From: Oenanthe sinensis
Taxonomy: Eukaryota; Streptophyta; Magnoliopsida; Apiales; Apiaceae
Assembly (NCBI GenBank): GCA_028671895.1
Contig: CM053801.1
Coordinates: 16,839,375 to 16,903,374 of the forward strand
DNA: 64,000 bases
Direction of reading: 5' to 3'
The notes beneath the pieces were generated by a model. That model searched no databases. It saw nothing but the letters and a program-made list of their open reading frames with translations, and was not told the origin of the DNA. The position numbers and the translations under genes were made by a program. Of the stretch, positions 60,848-64,000 are shown in pieces; positions within the stretch are counted from its first letter, which is position 1; every line of letters begins with the position of its first letter.

Positions 60848-61162
60848 ATTTAAATATATATTTTGCCATATTGTTACATCCTAGCCAAATGATCTGATGT
60901 AAAAATCGTATTTTTTAGGTGAAAAAAATAATTCAAACTCCCATCGATCTTGTAAATGTAATTAGTTTTTTTTTAGTCTTCGCTAGTCTTTTAAAATTTG
61001 CGATAAAATTTTATATCCAGACAGAAACAGGGGTATAAAAATAAACAATAGCAAGCCAGTAATAGTTGAAAAAGATTACGAGTGATTGCAGCAAAAATAC
61101 ATGCACAGACACACACAAACTGGCATACCCCCTCATCCCGAAATGTCAATCACCGCACGAAC
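60848..61162. other. Intergenic, no gene seen
   Basis: AT-rich spacer with a short poly-T tract near 60966. No feature recognised. Confidence 0.4.
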
Positions 61163-61252
61163 TGTATAATTAAACAATGCCGGTCCTATTTTCCCATACA
61201 CACAGTCTGTGTAATTAAAAAATGCCGGTCCTATTTTCCCATAAACACAGTC
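61163..61252. repeat. Two-copy tandem repeat, 45-bp period
   Basis: The unit with AATGCCGGTCCTATTTTCCC starts at 61176 and again at 61221. A (CA)n run follows at about 61258-61272. Confidence 0.85.
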
Positions 61253-64000
61253 ACAGTCACACACACACACATTGTGATTGTATTGTACATGTGTGGTCAA
61301 CAATACCCATACCCTTTTGCTTGGACAGTTCGATATAAAATAATGGCCATCTCTTTCCATCATGTACATCACTCAGACACTCACTGTCCTACAAGTAACA
61401 TATTTTCCAATTCCTTTGTCCAAAGATATTGCTTTCCTCTTTCTCATGTAATCCAGAAAGCAGCATTCATGTTACTAGCTGGAAATTCCAAGTCTATAAT
61501 TATATTATTTAAATTTGGGGTGATGTCGACAACACAACTGGCATGTTTGTTTTATTAATAATTTGACTTGTAAATAACAAAATACATATATTTTTTAATA
61601 CACACATTTTGATGAAAATTTATTTATCCTAAAATTTTATAAAAAATTTTAAATATTAAAATTATTTAAGGTTACGTATATAAATTAATAATTAAATAAA
61701 ATTTTATGATAATTTTGTAAATAAAATTATGATTCTGTACCATTTATTTTCATTTTTATTATAATTTTATAAAATTTAACAAAAAATTTCATAATTTTCA
61801 CTTGAAGCCCTCTACCGTGATAATAACTTTTATATATGTTATATCAAACTAGATTTTAACCAATGCGGTATACGGATATTTTATTATTTAAATTATTTAT
61901 TTTATAAATATTAATATTTTTATAATTTAAAAAGTCTTAATATATTATAATTATATTAGTTTTTAAATTTATTTAAATTATCTTTTTACATCAAAAGAAT
62001 TAAATATAAGTAAGAATAAAATATTAAAAATAATATGCACATCGACAAAATATAAATCCATATTATTAATATATAAATATGTAAAATTTTATGATTTGAT
62101 TTTAATATATCAAACATATTTTTAATATATTTAAGATTATACATATTAGATTTAAATATATTTTTGATAAGATCTCTATTATGTTTATTTTATATAAAAT
62201 TTGATAGATATTATGGTATATGAGATATAATATATATATATATATATGTATCTGTTAATAATATAATAATATAATTATTCATTTAAATAATTTTTTTATG
62301 TTATTAGATTTTAATTAGTATTGTATTAATTACAATTTATAAATAATTAAATAATATATATAATTTAAGCTGTAAATGTTACTATATTGCCAATTAGATT
62401 TAAAATTTAAGTTAATATTAAAAAATTAAACAATACATAAAAATTATTGTCATAATAATTTTTATATCCCACTTTTTCATACTCATATATGACAGGTTTC
62501 TTATTAAACCAAACATATTTCTACATATTAATATTTAATGTGTGTTATGGAAATTCAACCTCTATAATAACATTCTTTTAAAAATATAAATGATTTTTAA
62601 ATATAAAAATAGTTAACGGCAGTCCTCAATTATAAAAAATTAATTCAATATATCATATATAAATTGATTAAATTTTAAAAAATGTATTAATATTTAGTAA
62701 TTTATATTATTTTAATTTTATTTTATTTTTTTATTTATCAAATAGCATGATTCAAAGTATGAGATACCGTGTTTTTGATATAGTATTATATATAATATTG
62801 TAACAAAATAGAATGTGTATTTAATATGTCATGCTAGAACTCTTAGCTGGGGAACTCAAATAATTTTCTAAAAAAACCTAATTTCTTGAATTCGATCCAA
62901 ACGAATGAATTAATAAGATTTCTGAGTTTTTAGTATAATAACTCCTACAAGGGTAACTCTGGTTTACCATATAAAATTACCTTAATATCTTAAATAAGAT
63001 ATGTTAGGATTTACCTGAAGGAGTAGGGGTATGCCAAAATCCTAGGGTTTGTAAAGTTCCCTAGTTCAAAAAATATCTTAAATAATATCTTAAATATTTT
63101 TATAAAAAAAGATTTTGATAAAAAACTTTATTCCTCCTTCCTACAACAAAATATATTTAATTATATTAAATTTTATTCTGTATAAAATTCTAATACTATC
63201 TCTACTCTATTCTAATAATAATATTAATACATAATAATGTCTGATATATGATATGTCTCTATATAAATCTAATATGGAAGGTATTTTAATATTTTAAACC
63301 AATTATAAAAATATTTCCTAAATGGTATAAAATTCTTCGATAAAAATTCGTAACTATCTTTTCTGTCTAGATTACAGGATGCTCCAGTTGGATTTTGGAT
63401 CTTGAACCACTTAAAATTAAAAATAATTTTATAAATTTCGCGTGAGCTGTAAAATCGTCCTGACTTATGAAACTCAAAATATGACCCAAATAATGTATGT
63501 CGTGTAAGTAGAACAATAATTATGAATTTTCTTTTTAATATAACTCCAAAATAGTTCTTTAAATTCAAATTTATATATTACTAAGATATCTAATAGAATT
63601 TGAGTTATAATCCTAAGTGAGCTAAGAAAAAAGAAAAATTATAGTTATTAAAAATCTTAATAATAATTATAACTTATAAATAATTAGTGTATAATATTAT
63701 GTAGTTATCAAGAATTGAAATTTTGACCTTTGACGGTATCCTCTTACTCTTATTATATTTATTATATATATGGTATAATTAGACTTACAGCAGACGCTAA
63801 AATATTTTAAAAATAATCTTTCAAATGCGGACAAGTGACCTAATCCCCGTTGAATTCATAAAAAATCAAATATTAATAATATCCTCGATAAAAAACGCTT
63901 CAACAGTCGTTTGTTTATGTATCCAGACTCACATATTTATACAACATGTATGCGATCTGAATTGGTTTATGTATATACACATATATGTATGTAGCAGTGG
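61253..64000. other. AT-rich intergenic spacer to the window end
   Basis: No convincing gene. The ORFs at 61082-61558 and 63269-63568 lack recognisable domains and are low-complexity or repeat-derived. A (TA)n run lies near 62229-62247. Confidence 0.45.

Noticed and set aside
1..64000. CRISPR arrays, bacterial operons, tRNA or rRNA genes
   Set aside because: No spaced identical repeats, no ribosome-binding-site/operon layout and no cloverleaf-type sequence was recognised. The window is plant nuclear DNA.

Overview
This window is nuclear DNA from a flowering plant, most likely a eudicot. It is AT-rich. Its genes are split by GT-AG introns, it carries many plant DNA transposons and MITEs, and it holds Ty1/copia and Ty3/gypsy elements. 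I cannot name the species from sequence alone. No bacterial, organellar or CRISPR features are present, and I recognised no tRNA or rRNA gene.

Six host genes can be modelled. (1) 779-5820 (+): a small C-terminal J-domain (DnaJ) protein whose 5' end is unresolved; its last intron holds a 1,070-bp solo LTR. (2) 9047-11640 (-): a GT-2-type trihelix transcription factor with two trihelix domains (504 aa). (3) 17155-22108 (+): the plastid carbamoyl-phosphate synthase small subunit CARA, in 10 coding exons (431 aa). (4) 24386-25836 (-): an actin of exactly 377 aa with the usual 5'-leader intron. (5) 36990-39727 (-), with a leader reaching about 43230: a coiled-coil protein with an N-terminal membrane segment (340 aa). 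(6) 56815-57408 (-): a single-exon VQ-motif protein of the MKS1 type (197 aa). The genes are unrelated in pathway; there is no operon-like or cluster logic.

The rest is transposon-rich. 5.8-9 kb: a LINE fragment and an 894-bp non-autonomous Mutator-like element. 11.6-16.7 kb: AT-rich spacer with an Emigrant-type MITE and one copy of a ~0.7-kb retroposon whose second copy is at 60.1 kb with a clear target duplication. 26.7-30 kb: a MITE inside a MITE. 30.1-34.8 kb: a copia remnant enclosed by ~380-bp direct repeats of host sequence, with a relic host exon. 41.6 kb: a hAT-type MITE inside the leader intron of gene 5.

The largest insertion is a nearly intact copia element at 45358-52198 (6,841 bp, 1,076-bp LTRs with three differences by eye, TSD ATCTC). 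It sits among gene relics: an archaeal-type phosphoglycerate mutase fragment on the left, and an unassigned exon-like ORF plus a truncated NOT2 (CCR4-NOT) fragment on the right. Its gag-pol frame is open apart from one TAG. Where a tRNA primer-binding site should lie, it has instead a 14-nt stretch exactly complementary to a segment of its own LTR. That is the most interesting signal here, because it suggests self-priming or another non-canonical primer.
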